Source: Shewanella fidelis ATCC BAA-318
GTDB taxonomy: Bacteria; Pseudomonadota; Gammaproteobacteria; Enterobacterales; Shewanellaceae
Length of the DNA stretch: 64,000 bases
Assembly: GCF_000518605.1 (NCBI RefSeq)
Contig: NZ_KI912461.1
Coordinates: forward strand, 124,001-188,000
Direction: 5' to 3'
Positions 51,992 to 60,878 of this stretch are shown here, in pieces; within the stretch, counting starts at the first letter, position 1; each line of letters starts with the position of its first letter. Both the position numbers and the translations under genes were made by a program. The notes beneath the pieces are model-generated. The model had not been told where the DNA came from. It did not search any database and worked only from the letters and a program-made list of their open reading frames with translations.

Positions 51992-53407
51992 GTGCATTCT
52001 TTCTTTTCGCGTTTTAAAGACGCTGCATCAATTTATTGTCATAAACGGGTTCTTATCCTGTTATTGCTCGGTTTTTCAGCTGGCTTACCGCTCATGTTAG
52101 TGTTCTCAACATTATCATTCTGGCTCAGAGAAGCGGGTGTTGATCGTACAGCCATCGGTTACTTTAGCTGGATTGCTCTAGCTTATGGTTTTAAGTGGGC
52201 TTGGTCACCATTAGTTGATCGCATGTCACTGCCCATATTTACCCGACTTTTGGGGCGGCGACGGGGCTGGATGATGTTCGCCCAACTGTTATTGGTGATA
52301 GCCATACTTGGAATGAGCCAAAGTGATCCCTTAGTTGATCTTGAAAGGCTAGCGCTATTTGCACTCATGGTCGCCTTTGCCTCGGCTACCCAAGATATTG
52401 TTATCGATGCTTTTCGTATCGAATCAGCGCCAGTCAAAATGCAAGCCGCTCTTGCTGCGGCTTATCAAGTGGGATATCGCACAGCCATGATTGTTGCTAC
52501 GGCGGGTGCTCTTACCATTGCGGCTTGGATAGAACCTGAAAGCGAAGCTTACAGCTTAGTTTCGTGGCAAACAGCTTATATCAGCATGGCAGGCTTAATG
52601 TTCATCGGTATTCTGACCACCCTATTTAGCAGTGAACCTACTGTTGAAACCAAGGATGCAGATGAAAAAGAAGCTGCACTTAAAGATAAGTTTGCCGCCA
52701 AATATCCAACCTTTATTGCTGCGAGCCTATCTTGGCTTTATACCGCCAGCGTACTGCCATTTATTGACTTCTTTAAACGATATGGCCGCAGTGCAATTCT
52801 TATCTTATTGCTTATCTCTTGCTATCGAATTTCCGATATTGTGATGGGCATTATGGCCAACGTGTTTTACGTTGATATGGGCTTTTCAAAAACTGAAATT
52901 GCCACACTAAGTAAAGTATACGGTTTAATTATGACACTCGTCGGAGCTGGAGCAGGCGGCTTATTGATCGCCCGTTATGGCACGATGAAAATTCTATTTC
53001 TCGGCGCCCTGCTGGTTGCAGTGACTAACTTACTATTCGCCTACCAAGCTATGATCGGCTATAACGTTAGTTTTTTAACCTTTGCCATTTCGGTAGATAA
53101 CTTCAGTGCAGGCATTGCAACAGCCGCCTTCATTGCTTACCTCTCTAGCTTGACTAGTAGCGGTTACAGTGCAACCCAATACGCTCTTCTTTCATCAATA
53201 ATGCTGCTGTTCCCTAAATTTGTTGCTGGATTCTCTGGTGCTTATATTGATGCCTATAACTATGTTAGCTTCTTTATTGCAGCCAGTTTAATTGGCTTCC
53301 CGGTTCTTGGACTTATTATGTTAGTTCAAAAGTATGCACCTAATCCGGCGTCAATCGAGCAAGATGAGTTGCTTAAGCAAGATAAAGCCAAAGAGTACGA
53401 AAGCTAA
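51992..53407 (+). CDS. ampG: Muropeptide permease AmpG (MFS)
   Basis: This 471-residue inner-membrane transporter has about 12-14 helices and AmpG motifs: LLGFSAGLPLMLVFSTLSFWL, FSWIALAYGFKWAWSPLVDR, GRRRGWMMFAQ and ASATQDIVIDAFRIE. It imports anhydro-muropeptides released from the cell wall for recycling and, in many species, for beta-lactamase induction. The GTG at 51992 follows TTAGGTGG at about 9 bases. A TTG 11 codons earlier (51959) is the alternative. yajG upstream matches the E. coli neighbourhood. Confidence 0.92.
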   Translation: MHSFFSRFKDAASIYCHKRVLILLLLGFSAGLPLMLVFSTLSFWLREAGVDRTAIGYFSWIALAYGFKWAWSPLVDRMSLPIFTRLLGRRRGWMMFAQLLLVIAILGMSQSDPLVDLERLALFALMVAFASATQDIVIDAFRIESAPVKMQAALAAAYQVGYRTAMIVATAGALTIAAWIEPESEAYSLVSWQTAYISMAGLMFIGILTTLFSSEPTVETKDADEKEAALKDKFAAKYPTFIAASLSWLYTASVLPFIDFFKRYGRSAILILLLISCYRISDIVMGIMANVFYVDMGFSKTEIATLSKVYGLIMTLVGAGAGGLLIARYGTMKILFLGALLVAVTNLLFAYQAMIGYNVSFLTFAISVDNFSAGIATAAFIAYLSSLTSSGYSATQYALLSSIMLLFPKFVAGFSGAYIDAYNYVSFFIAASLIGFPVLGLIMLVQKYAPNPASIEQDELLKQDKAKEYES

Positions 53408-53603
53408 TATAAAGTTAGTGATATCGAGCAATGGTTTAATTCACCAACAAGTGAGTAATATCGATAATTTTTGTGACTTTAGATATTTCAACTTGGCGGT
53501 AAAACCATAAAGCCATGAAATTAAAGACTTTTAATGTTGGCACTTTATTTGCCTTAAGCTATGTTAACAATATGACTAACTTGGACTAGTAAAAGGAAAG
53601 AAT

Positions 53604-53837
53604 ATGGATATCGGTCAAATTATTATCGTTGCAATTATCGTGTTTGCCATCTTTGGTACTGACTTTTTTAAATACCGCTTTCGTATGAAGCAGCTTGAAG
53701 CAAAAATCGATAGTAGTGACAAAATGAAGCTTATTGATGAAGTGAAAAGCATTCAACATCGTTTAGTGGTTTTGGAGAAAATCATTACCGATAAAGGTTA
53801 TGAAGTGAGTGAAGAGATTAATAAGCTAAAAGATTAA
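53604..53837 (+). CDS. Small membrane protein with coiled coil
   Basis: This 77-residue protein has one N-terminal transmembrane helix (about 4-20, IIIVAIIVFAIFGTDFF), then a charged amphipathic helix (about 25-75, MKQLEAKIDSSDKMKLIDEV) ending in a short polar tail. The architecture recalls PspB, but the sequence match is not strong enough to name it and no pspA or pspC is adjacent. AAGGAAAG precedes the ATG. Function unknown. Confidence 0.7.
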   Translation: MDIGQIIIVAIIVFAIFGTDFFKYRFRMKQLEAKIDSSDKMKLIDEVKSIQHRLVVLEKIITDKGYEVSEEINKLKD

Positions 53838-53849
53838 TTCATATGACAA

Positions 53850-53870
53850 GGGCTGCTAACGCAGCAGCCC
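53850..53870. terminator. Hairpin between the small membrane gene and yajQ
   Basis: GGGCTGCT-AACGC-AGCAGCCC lies between convergent stops at 53837 and 53896. The stem is GC-rich but lacks a T-tract in either direction, so it may act as a weak bidirectional terminator. Confidence 0.6.
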
Positions 53871-53895
53871 TCATTGAGACATCCCCCAAGGAAGA

Positions 53896-54381
53896 TTAGT
53901 CTCTAAAGTTATTAAACTGGAATGGTTGACCAAGATCAGACTCACGAGCTAGTGCCATAACCGCTTGTAAGTCATCACGCTTCTTACCCGTTACTCGCAC
54001 TGAATCACCTTGAATCGATGATTGTACTTTCAGCTTACTGTCTTTAATCAGCTTAACTAGCTTTTTAGCTACTAAGGTTTCAATACCTTCTTTAAATCTC
54101 ACCTTTAAAGAGAAAGTTTTACCGCTGTGAACCGCTTTCTCATCAACATCCATTGATTTCGGGTCAACATTACGCTTACTCATCTGCATGCGTAAAATAT
54201 CAACTAACTGACGAACCTGAAAATCATCTTCAGCAGTTAGAGTAACCACATGGTCTTTATATTCAATCGAGGCTTCTTTACCACGAAAGTCAAAGCGCCC
54301 TTTCAATTCACGAACTGAATTATCAACCGCGTTACGCAGCTCAACTTCATTTACTTCTGAAACAATATCCATTGAAGGCAT
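53896..54381 (-). CDS. yajQ: YajQ-family nucleotide-binding protein
   Basis: This 161-residue protein has two ferredoxin-like halves, full length for the family (MPSMDIVSEVNEVELRNAVD, RFDFRG, RQLVDILRMQMSKRN, SKLKVQSSIQGDSVRVTGKKRDDLQ). Members bind nucleotides, and in Xanthomonas a homologue is a cyclic-di-GMP effector. The role in this organism is not known. It sits next to panE as in E. coli, but is transcribed towards the opposite side. Confidence 0.95.
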   Translation of the reverse strand: MPSMDIVSEVNEVELRNAVDNSVRELKGRFDFRGKEASIEYKDHVVTLTAEDDFQVRQLVDILRMQMSKRNVDPKSMDVDEKAVHSGKTFSLKVRFKEGIETLVAKKLVKLIKDSKLKVQSSIQGDSVRVTGKKRDDLQAVMALARESDLGQPFQFNNFRD

Positions 54382-54482
54382 AAGTTTGGTCCTAAAAAAA
54401 TTTCTGTGGCCGTATTTTACGCATTGAGAAGATGAACTTGAAGTAAATTAACCATAAAATCAGATGAAATCTCGGCTTAGAG

Positions 54483-54914
54483 GTGACTTTAGCTAACGCT
54501 TTTCTTATGATTGACGCAAATAACTCAAATGACGATGACGTGATAAAGACACAGGCAGTTTTTAAGTGGGCGCTAGCACTAACGCTAATTTTAGTAAGCT
54601 ACTTGGTTTTCTCTAAACCAAACTACTATCCAAGTGGGATCCCTAACCTAGATAAAATTGGCCATATGGGTAGCTTTTTTATGTTGTCTTATTTAACCCA
54701 CCTCGCCTTTAAGCCTAAGTGGTATATACTCGCCATCATCCTAGCGGGCTATGCGGTATTTATTGAATTAGTTCAATCTCAGCTTTCTTATCGAAGTGCC
54801 TCATTTGCAGACTTTGTTGCTGATATGCTGGGAATATTATTGTTTTACATATGCCACTGGCTTTACCTGCGCTACTTTAAAGCTGCTAAACTTGTCGACT
54901 CTGATCCAGAATAA
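54483..54914 (+). CDS. VanZ-like membrane protein
   Basis: This 143-residue protein has four membrane segments and the VanZ-like pattern DKIGHMGSFFMLSYLTHLAF ... FIELVQSQLSYRSASFADFVADMLGI. The family is named after a teicoplanin-resistance protein, but most members have no known role. The start may be GTG at 54483 or ATG at 54507; ribosome sites are weak for both. Its stop overlaps the panE ATG (TAATG), so the two are translationally coupled. Confidence 0.85.
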   Translation: MTLANAFLMIDANNSNDDDVIKTQAVFKWALALTLILVSYLVFSKPNYYPSGIPNLDKIGHMGSFFMLSYLTHLAFKPKWYILAIILAGYAVFIELVQSQLSYRSASFADFVADMLGILLFYICHWLYLRYFKAAKLVDSDPE

Positions 54915-55870
54915 TGTCTACACTATCTAATCAAAAAACGGCCTTTGCTAAAATCTGTATTTTAGGTGCTGGCGCAATTGGTCAGCTTGTTTATCATCAA
55001 CTCGCGCAGCAATCGCAAAGTCAGCTCAGTTTTATTAGTCGAGATACCAACTCATCAATACAACCACTGCATTTTACAACTCTTGATGAGCAAATCATTA
55101 GCCGTGAAGCAAAGCTCATAGGTAAAGCAGATTATCAGGTGCACCTTAATCAAGTAGATCTGCTGATTGTTTGTGTTAAAGCTTATCAAGTCAGCGATGC
55201 TCTTGAGCCTATTTTACCTCTGCTCGGATCTCAAGCGCATATTCTATTGCTACACAACGGCATGGGACCTCACATAGAGATCATCCCTATGCTTAAAGGA
55301 CTGGGAGTCAGTTTAGGTACCACCTCCCAAGGGGCATTAAAATTAGATAAGTGGCATATCAAACAAACTGGTAAAGGTTTAACTCAATTAGGTAGCAGCG
55401 AAATGCTGGCGCAATTACCGCCACTGTCGATAGAGCTTAAACAGATATTATTAAACGCTATTCCTCAAAGTGAATGGTTCGCCGAGATATTGCCCTTACT
55501 GTGGCAAAAACTTGCTGTTAACCTTGCTATAAATCCACTTACCGCGATTTTTAATTGCCGTAACGGGGAGCTCGCTGCCGATGAACATAAACCACTCATT
55601 TTCAATGCGGTGAGTGAGTTAGTAGCGGTCGCTAAACAGGACAATATTGAACTTGATCTAGATGCCCTACTGCAAAGGGTGTATCTCGTTATTGAATTGA
55701 CTGCGGATAACTTCTCATCAATGCATCAGGATGTGCATCACCATAGGCAGACAGAAATCGATGCAATTAATGGTTTTGTGCTGCAAAGAGCCAGCGTCCA
55801 CCAGCTTGCAGCCCCCGTTATTCTGTCGTTGCAACAACAAATTAAACAGATTGAAGCAAAGTACCTGTAA
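54914..55870 (+). CDS. panE: 2-dehydropantoate 2-reductase
   Basis: This 318-residue enzyme reduces ketopantoate to pantoate with NADPH for coenzyme A synthesis. It has the N-terminal nucleotide motif ILGAGAIGQLVYHQL, LIVCVKAYQV, HNGMGP and the C-terminal catalytic region WQKLAVNLAINPLTAIFNCRNG (Lys and Asn). SSMHQDVHHHRQTEIDAINGF is the conserved substrate-site helix. The ATG overlaps the VanZ-like stop. In E. coli panE also neighbours yajQ, supporting the call. Confidence 0.95.
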   Translation: MSTLSNQKTAFAKICILGAGAIGQLVYHQLAQQSQSQLSFISRDTNSSIQPLHFTTLDEQIISREAKLIGKADYQVHLNQVDLLIVCVKAYQVSDALEPILPLLGSQAHILLLHNGMGPHIEIIPMLKGLGVSLGTTSQGALKLDKWHIKQTGKGLTQLGSSEMLAQLPPLSIELKQILLNAIPQSEWFAEILPLLWQKLAVNLAINPLTAIFNCRNGELAADEHKPLIFNAVSELVAVAKQDNIELDLDALLQRVYLVIELTADNFSSMHQDVHHHRQTEIDAINGFVLQRASVHQLAAPVILSLQQQIKQIEAKYL

Positions 55871-56081
55871 CGTCTTCAAGTGTTATAGCAAGATAATCTA
55901 CTCATCTGTTGTAGTACCGATAAGTTTAGCCGCCCAAGCTCCAATAACGGCTAGGCATACAGTGAGATCTTCAAAGCCATAAACGGTTGTTAATTCATAA
56001 ACTAATCCTACGCAATTTATAATTCTGACTAAAATTAGTTCTGTAGTGACATTTTTGTAATTAGACAAAAAGGCAGAGCTC

Positions 56082-57614
56082 ATGCAAAGAGAGCAATGGA
56101 ACTCAAGGACTGGTTTTATTCTTGCCGCAGTTGGTTCGGCGATTGGGCTAGGTAATATATGGCGCTTTCCCTATATGGCGTACGAAAACGGCGGTGGTGC
56201 TTTTTTTATCCCCTACCTATTTGCTATGTTGACCGCAGGCATCCCGTTTATGATTATGGAATTTAGCCTAGGACACAAACATCGCGGCGCTGCTCCTCGT
56301 ATATTTGGAAAACTTGGTGCGTCACTTGGCTTTAGGCTTGAATGGCTGGGCTGGTTTCAAGTATTTATCGCTGCTGTTATCGCCATTTACTACGTGGCAA
56401 TTATCGGCTGGGCTATCTCATATTTTGTCTTTTCAATCAGCCAAAGCTGGGGCACTGATACCAATAGCTTCTTTTTCAACGAATACTTGCAGCTTGGCGA
56501 CAATTCGCCCACTAAGTTAGGTTCGTTGCAACTACATATCGCAATTCCGATGGCGATTGCTTGGGTAATGACCTCTTTGGCCGTTTTTAGCGGCGTTAAG
56601 GCGGGCATTGAACGGGCAAGCAAAATCATGATGCCGCTGTTATTTATTATGGTACTGCTATTAATTGGCAGAATTGTGTTACTCCCCGGCGCGCTCGATG
56701 GGCTTAATTACCTATTTAGGCCCGATTTCAGCATGATCTTAGATGTTAAGGTTTGGTCTGCCGCATACGGACAGATCTTTTTTACCTTAAGCGTCGGTTT
56801 TGCCATTATGCTCGCCTACTCTAGCTACCTGCCTGAAAAGTCAGATATCAATAACAATGCTTTTATGACGGTATTGATTAACTGCGGCTTTTCTATTTTA
56901 GGCGGCATTATGATTTTCGCGGTGCTTGGCTATATGGCAGCAGAGCAAGCCAAACCTATAACCGATGTGGTGACATCTGGCGTGGGGCTAGCGTTTGTCA
57001 CTATCCCGGCAGCTATTAACTTACTGCCGATCCCCTATATTTTAGGGCCGTTATTCTTTCTAGCTTTAGTTGTTGCGGGTATCAGCTCACATATCTCCAT
57101 TATTGAAGCTGTTGTTGCGGCTGTAATCGATAAACTGGCAATCTCACGCAAAAAAGCCGCTCTGCTGGTATGCGGCATAGGTTTTACGATTTCAATGGCA
57201 TTTTCAACCAATGGCGGTTTACTGCTTTTAGATCTAGTGGATTACTTCATAAATAACATCGCCTTGCTAACAAGTTGCCTTATCGAATTAATTGTTCTTA
57301 CATGGTTATTTAAGATTGCTGATATACGAGATTATGCCAACCAGTGCAGCGAGTTCAGTGTTGGAAAATGGTTTAATCTATGCCTGCGCTTTATTGGGCC
57401 GATTATGTTGAGTGTCATTTTAATCAAGAATCTGATCAATACCCTAAGAAACGGTTATGAAGATTATCCTATCGCCGATCAGATCTTTCTCGGCTGGGGC
57501 TTAATTGCACTGATGCTGTTTATCGCAATTTTTATTAGCTTAGTTTCGCGTGAACCCAGTAAAGACGATATAGGAATAAAATCCGCTAAAGCGAGAAACA
57601 AAGGAGAGCATTAA
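56082..57614 (+). CDS. Neurotransmitter:sodium symporter family amino-acid transporter
   Basis: This 510-residue inner-membrane protein has about 12 helices and the LeuT-fold signature of helix 1 (AAVGSAIGLGNIWRFPYMAYENGGGAF, read in two parts), plus FTLSVGFAIMLAYSSYLPE for helix 6. It couples Na+ entry to amino-acid uptake. The 37-codon gene one base downstream encodes the small MetS partner found with methionine/alanine importers of this family, so methionine and alanine are likely substrates. ATG at 56082; single promoter likely in the 211-base spacer upstream. Confidence 0.93.
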   Translation: MQREQWNSRTGFILAAVGSAIGLGNIWRFPYMAYENGGGAFFIPYLFAMLTAGIPFMIMEFSLGHKHRGAAPRIFGKLGASLGFRLEWLGWFQVFIAAVIAIYYVAIIGWAISYFVFSISQSWGTDTNSFFFNEYLQLGDNSPTKLGSLQLHIAIPMAIAWVMTSLAVFSGVKAGIERASKIMMPLLFIMVLLLIGRIVLLPGALDGLNYLFRPDFSMILDVKVWSAAYGQIFFTLSVGFAIMLAYSSYLPEKSDINNNAFMTVLINCGFSILGGIMIFAVLGYMAAEQAKPITDVVTSGVGLAFVTIPAAINLLPIPYILGPLFFLALVVAGISSHISIIEAVVAAVIDKLAISRKKAALLVCGIGFTISMAFSTNGGLLLLDLVDYFINNIALLTSCLIELIVLTWLFKIADIRDYANQCSEFSVGKWFNLCLRFIGPIMLSVILIKNLINTLRNGYEDYPIADQIFLGWGLIALMLFIAIFISLVSREPSKDDIGIKSAKARNKGEH

Positions 57615-57728
57615 ATGAGTACAGCTGCAATTGTGATGATGATTTTAGCATTAACCATTACTTGGGGAGGCGCGGCTGTATGCATCGCAATTGCTATGAG
57701 AGCCGCGAAAATATCAAAGCAAAGATAA
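57615..57728 (+). CDS. MetS-family small subunit of NSS methionine/alanine importer
   Basis: This is a 37-residue single-span membrane protein: MSTAAIVMMILALTITWGGA then AVCIAIAMRAAKISKQR. The TWGGAAVC(I/L) core and basic tail match the MetS small subunits that accompany bacterial NSS transporters, known from Corynebacterium MetPS. The ATG directly follows the transporter's TAA (TAAATG) with GGAGAG 7 bases before it. The 3' end, including the stop, is part of a long hairpin at 57714-57743. Confidence 0.9.
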   Translation: MSTAAIVMMILALTITWGGAAVCIAIAMRAAKISKQR

Positions 57729-57743
57729 ATATCTTTGCTTTGA
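57714..57743 (+). terminator. Hairpin overlapping the metS stop codon
   Basis: TCAAAGCAAAGAT-AAAT-ATCTTTGCTTTGA is a 13-bp perfect stem that includes the last codons and stop. There is no T-run beyond it, so it may protect the mRNA 3' end or terminate weakly. Confidence 0.6.
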
Positions 57744-57791
57744 TAGCTAACCTCTGACTCAATGCTACAAGTAAGTGGTTTACGCCATAAA

Positions 57792-58997
57792 CTAATAGTT
57801 CTTAATATGTACCTCAGGGTGCGCCATATCTGTTTTTATAAACATATCAACGTGATCACCATTGATATCAAATCGAGTTGAGGTAACGGTTCCCATCATC
57901 TCTCCACGCCCCTTCCAAAGTACTGAGGTTTCAGCAAACTCTTGTGTCTGAGCCTTTGTTGTTTCGATACTCGCTTTATCTAAAAACGATTCAGCAGCGG
58001 CTTGTCTTGGCAGCGATTTTGCCGCAAATGCCTGATCAACAAATGGTTGCTGCTGATACAAAGAGTGATTGGCATGTACCATTTTGTCAGCATAAGAATG
58101 GTTAACCACGCCGCCTTTGGCTGCAGAAAAGTTATTCTCAATATTCATTACTTTTGCATTACTATCAATCACTGTGTAGGAGAAAAATGCAGTGTACTGT
58201 TGATGAGCGTTAAAGATATCTAGTAACTCTTGCTGCGAGCCAATATTGTAAGCTTCCCAACTTAGGTAATATGAAGGTGTGGCATTATCCACTAAGATCT
58301 CAGCACCGGCTTTTTCACGAGCAGTCCCCTCATCGGCCATCGTATTCATCATAATAGCTTGTCCGCCCTTGGCTATCCCGCCGTAAGGAATAAGCCCTGC
58401 CCAAGTTTGGATAACTCTGGTTTGACCGTCCACATCAGTATGGTTAAGTACGATTAAACCTTCATAGTTAATTCCCATATAATCGAAGTTTGCTTGCCCC
58501 CAAGCACGACCTTGTTTATCTGACATGCCAAGTACGGTGCACTTTGCCGGAGCCGCAGGATCATGAGCTGGCTTTTCAGCTTGTAAGAAGCCCATGCCAC
58601 CAGAACGCTGAGACTCCAAAATGGCTTCATCTGACATGCCAACGGCTAACAATAAATTAGGTGAGCGATTTAATGACTCAGATAAGCCTTGAATATAAGC
58701 AGCAGCATCTGGCGAACTCGCCTTTAGTTTTGTAAAAATACTCTGCGCCTCAAAAGACTTTGATAGTGAGATGACATTAAGCCCGGGTAACATTACTCCC
58801 AAGGTATTATCGAAGCGTTCAATACCATCAAGAATTTGTGCTTTGGCAACGACACCAACATGCAAACCCAGTTCATAACTAGAACCTTGAAACTTCACTT
58901 CAGCAATTTGATCTGTATGCTGAATAAGTTCTGCTTGAGCGCCAACCGAAAATATAGAAGATAACGCAAGTGTTGCCGCAATAATTGATTTTTTCAT
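57792..58997 (-). CDS. C45-family acyltransferase/hydrolase (exported Ntn hydrolase)
   Basis: This 401-residue protein has a signal peptide (MKKSIIAATLALSSIFSVGAQA) cleaved after Ala22. The family resembles acyl-CoA:6-aminopenicillanic acid acyltransferase, which self-cleaves before a Cys nucleophile. The candidate is Cys153 in APAKCTVLGMSD, giving a pro-peptide of about 130 residues and a mature chain with WGQANFDYM, NTMADEGTAREKAG-type blocks and NIENNFSAAKGGVVNHSY. The substrate is unknown, but an amide or acyl hydrolase acting in the periplasm is likely. Single gene. Confidence 0.8.
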   Translation of the reverse strand: MKKSIIAATLALSSIFSVGAQAELIQHTDQIAEVKFQGSSYELGLHVGVVAKAQILDGIERFDNTLGVMLPGLNVISLSKSFEAQSIFTKLKASSPDAAAYIQGLSESLNRSPNLLLAVGMSDEAILESQRSGGMGFLQAEKPAHDPAAPAKCTVLGMSDKQGRAWGQANFDYMGINYEGLIVLNHTDVDGQTRVIQTWAGLIPYGGIAKGGQAIMMNTMADEGTAREKAGAEILVDNATPSYYLSWEAYNIGSQQELLDIFNAHQQYTAFFSYTVIDSNAKVMNIENNFSAAKGGVVNHSYADKMVHANHSLYQQQPFVDQAFAAKSLPRQAAAESFLDKASIETTKAQTQEFAETSVLWKGRGEMMGTVTSTRFDINGDHVDMFIKTDMAHPEVHIKNY

Positions 58998-59165
58998 GTT
59001 GAGCTCCTGTCTAAGATGATGGAGCTAGAATAATCACAACCTCATTACTAAACATTTCTAAGAAAATTAGTAAACTTAGTTAAGCTGCAGCAGCAAAGCT
59101 GTCTATTGTAGTTAGTCAAGGAAACTCATAAACTCCATTTAAGCTCAGGCATTACACTTGGATCT

Positions 59166-59855
59166 ATGGATCATTTAAATAACTCCCTCAACGCTAGCAA
59201 GCCTTCTCGAAACAATAAGAGACTCACTTTACATAGCAGTGCTTGGCTTTATCTAGCTGCAACCTGTTGTGTTGTTTTCAGCGTGCTTTTTCTGGATCGC
59301 TCCATTTCAACTTGGATGCATCACAACATTAATGCCAGTGTTTTGTTTAAGCCTTTAAGCCAAATGCCAGTGTTATTTGAAGTTCTGTCAGCCTTAGTTA
59401 TTTTGAGCTGCCTGATAGCTAAGTTTCGAGTGAAACTGGCTCACTTTGCCTTAGCCCTTATCTTCACCTTGATAAGTGCCACCATTGTAAGGCTTGGCGC
59501 TAAATGGATATTTGGTAGAACTTGGCCAGAAACCTGGCTGCAATTAGACAGTGGCGGTAACCCATCGTGGATAACCCATGGGGTTGAAGGATTCCACCCT
59601 TTTATGGCGGGCGCAGCCTACAACTCTTTTCCATCAGGTCATGCGCTATTTACCTTCGCGCTTGTCAGTGTTTTCTGGTGGCGCTTGCCCAAGCTTTACC
59701 CACTTTGGTTAGTGGCTATGCTAGGAGCAGTTGCGGGACAATTAGGGCAAAACTATCATTTTCTAGGCGATCTGTTAGCTGGCGCTACTTTAGGTGTATT
59801 TTGCGCGCAAATATCTATCTGGTTAAGTGAGCGAGTGATGCCAAAACACCATTAA
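59166..59855 (+). CDS. PAP2-family phosphatase
   Basis: This 229-residue inner-membrane protein has about six helices. The active site resembles PAP2 lipid phosphatases: KWIFGRTWPE (compare KX6RP), SFPSGHALFTF (PSGH) and NYHFLGDLLAGATLG (H-x3-D). The usual SR before the last His is replaced by GQ, and the first motif has an extra residue between Arg and Pro, so it is a divergent member. Candidate substrates are lipid phosphates such as undecaprenyl pyrophosphate or PgP. It ends sharing a TTAA with the convergent permease gene. Confidence 0.85.
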   Translation: MDHLNNSLNASKPSRNNKRLTLHSSAWLYLAATCCVVFSVLFLDRSISTWMHHNINASVLFKPLSQMPVLFEVLSALVILSCLIAKFRVKLAHFALALIFTLISATIVRLGAKWIFGRTWPETWLQLDSGGNPSWITHGVEGFHPFMAGAAYNSFPSGHALFTFALVSVFWWRLPKLYPLWLVAMLGAVAGQLGQNYHFLGDLLAGATLGVFCAQISIWLSERVMPKHH

Positions 59856-60727
59856 CTCCACATAACTAATATTGCAGCTACAGCAATTAAAATGAGTGCC
59901 AGCATATCTTTAATCTTTACCTTATCTTTTAGCCACAACATTGCGATAAGTAAGGTAAAGAACACCTCTACCTGACCCAGTGTTTTCACATAAGGCACAG
60001 CTTGTAACGACATAGCACTAAACCAGCCAATTGAGCCAATACAACTGGTCGCACTGGTTAATAACGTCAGTTTAGGTCTTTGGATTAGCCCCTCAAGGGT
60101 CGTTTTGTCTACCAAAGTTGAGTAGATCAGCAAGATAGTGGTTTGAATCGCAATCACAAACAGCAGAACCCAAGCAGCTCTGTGAGGAAAAGGTAAATCA
60201 AGGTTTAAACTTGCTTCGCGCACCCACAAAGAGGTCAGCGCAAAGGCTGCACCGCACGCTAGCCCAAGAAAAACCGTTGCTAATGAAAGCTGTTTAACAT
60301 CACCTTTACAGCTCAGCATAAATACCGCAATACCACCGATAAGTACGCCTAGCCAACCTAAGAGTGACAGCTCAGTGCCAAAAAACACCACACCTAAAAT
60401 CGCGGCAACGATAGCTTCGCTCTTAGCAAGCCCTGCCCCAACGGCAAAGTTCTTCATTTTGAACAGTTTCACCATTAAGGCCGTTGCCAAAATTTGCATT
60501 GCCGACGCCCCCAACACATAGGCAGTAAACTTGAGGGTAATAAAAGGTAAGCCTACAGGCTGCCACGTATAAAGTCCGACCAAATAGGCCATTGCAATCG
60601 GCGTTGCCCAGATAAAGCGAGCTAGTGTAACGCCAGCAATATTAACCTCTTTACTTAGCTGACTTTGAAACGCATTGCGCCACGCCTGCATAAAGGCTGC
60701 AAGAAAAGTAAAAAATATCCAAGTCAT
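59852..60727 (-). CDS. DMT-superfamily (EamA) permease
   Basis: This 291-residue protein has about ten transmembrane segments in two repeats (about 1-138 and 150-290), starting MTWIFFTFLAAFMQAWRNAF. The substrate is unknown. Motifs such as KSEAIVAAILGVVFFGTELS fit the EamA fold. Its stop overlaps the stop of the convergent PAP2 gene inside TTAA, so no terminator separates the two genes and read-through would make antisense RNA. It is unrelated in detail to the DMT permease at 14039. Confidence 0.85.
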   Translation of the reverse strand: MTWIFFTFLAAFMQAWRNAFQSQLSKEVNIAGVTLARFIWATPIAMAYLVGLYTWQPVGLPFITLKFTAYVLGASAMQILATALMVKLFKMKNFAVGAGLAKSEAIVAAILGVVFFGTELSLLGWLGVLIGGIAVFMLSCKGDVKQLSLATVFLGLACGAAFALTSLWVREASLNLDLPFPHRAAWVLLFVIAIQTTILLIYSTLVDKTTLEGLIQRPKLTLLTSATSCIGSIGWFSAMSLQAVPYVKTLGQVEVFFTLLIAMLWLKDKVKIKDMLALILIAVAAILVMWS

Positions 60728-60825
60728 AGAGATTAATTTGCCAGGTAAGAAAAACGTTATTATGCCAGCACAAATTGCATTATTGGCAATATTTCATTAA
60801 TACTGAAAATAACGACTGAAAATAC

Positions 60826-60857
60826 AAAAAGCCAAATCATCTCTGACTTGGCTTTTT
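60826..60857 (-). terminator. Rho-independent terminator of the AbgT transporter
   Basis: AAAAAGCCAA ... TTGGCTTTTT has a 12-base loop and lies about 20 bases past the abgT-like stop. Confidence 0.85.
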
Positions 60858-60878
60858 GATTTAAACGCTATAAATAAA

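Noticed and set aside
53604..53837. Naming the small coiled-coil membrane protein PspB
   Set aside because: Only the architecture agrees. Sequence similarity is weak and no other psp gene is adjacent.
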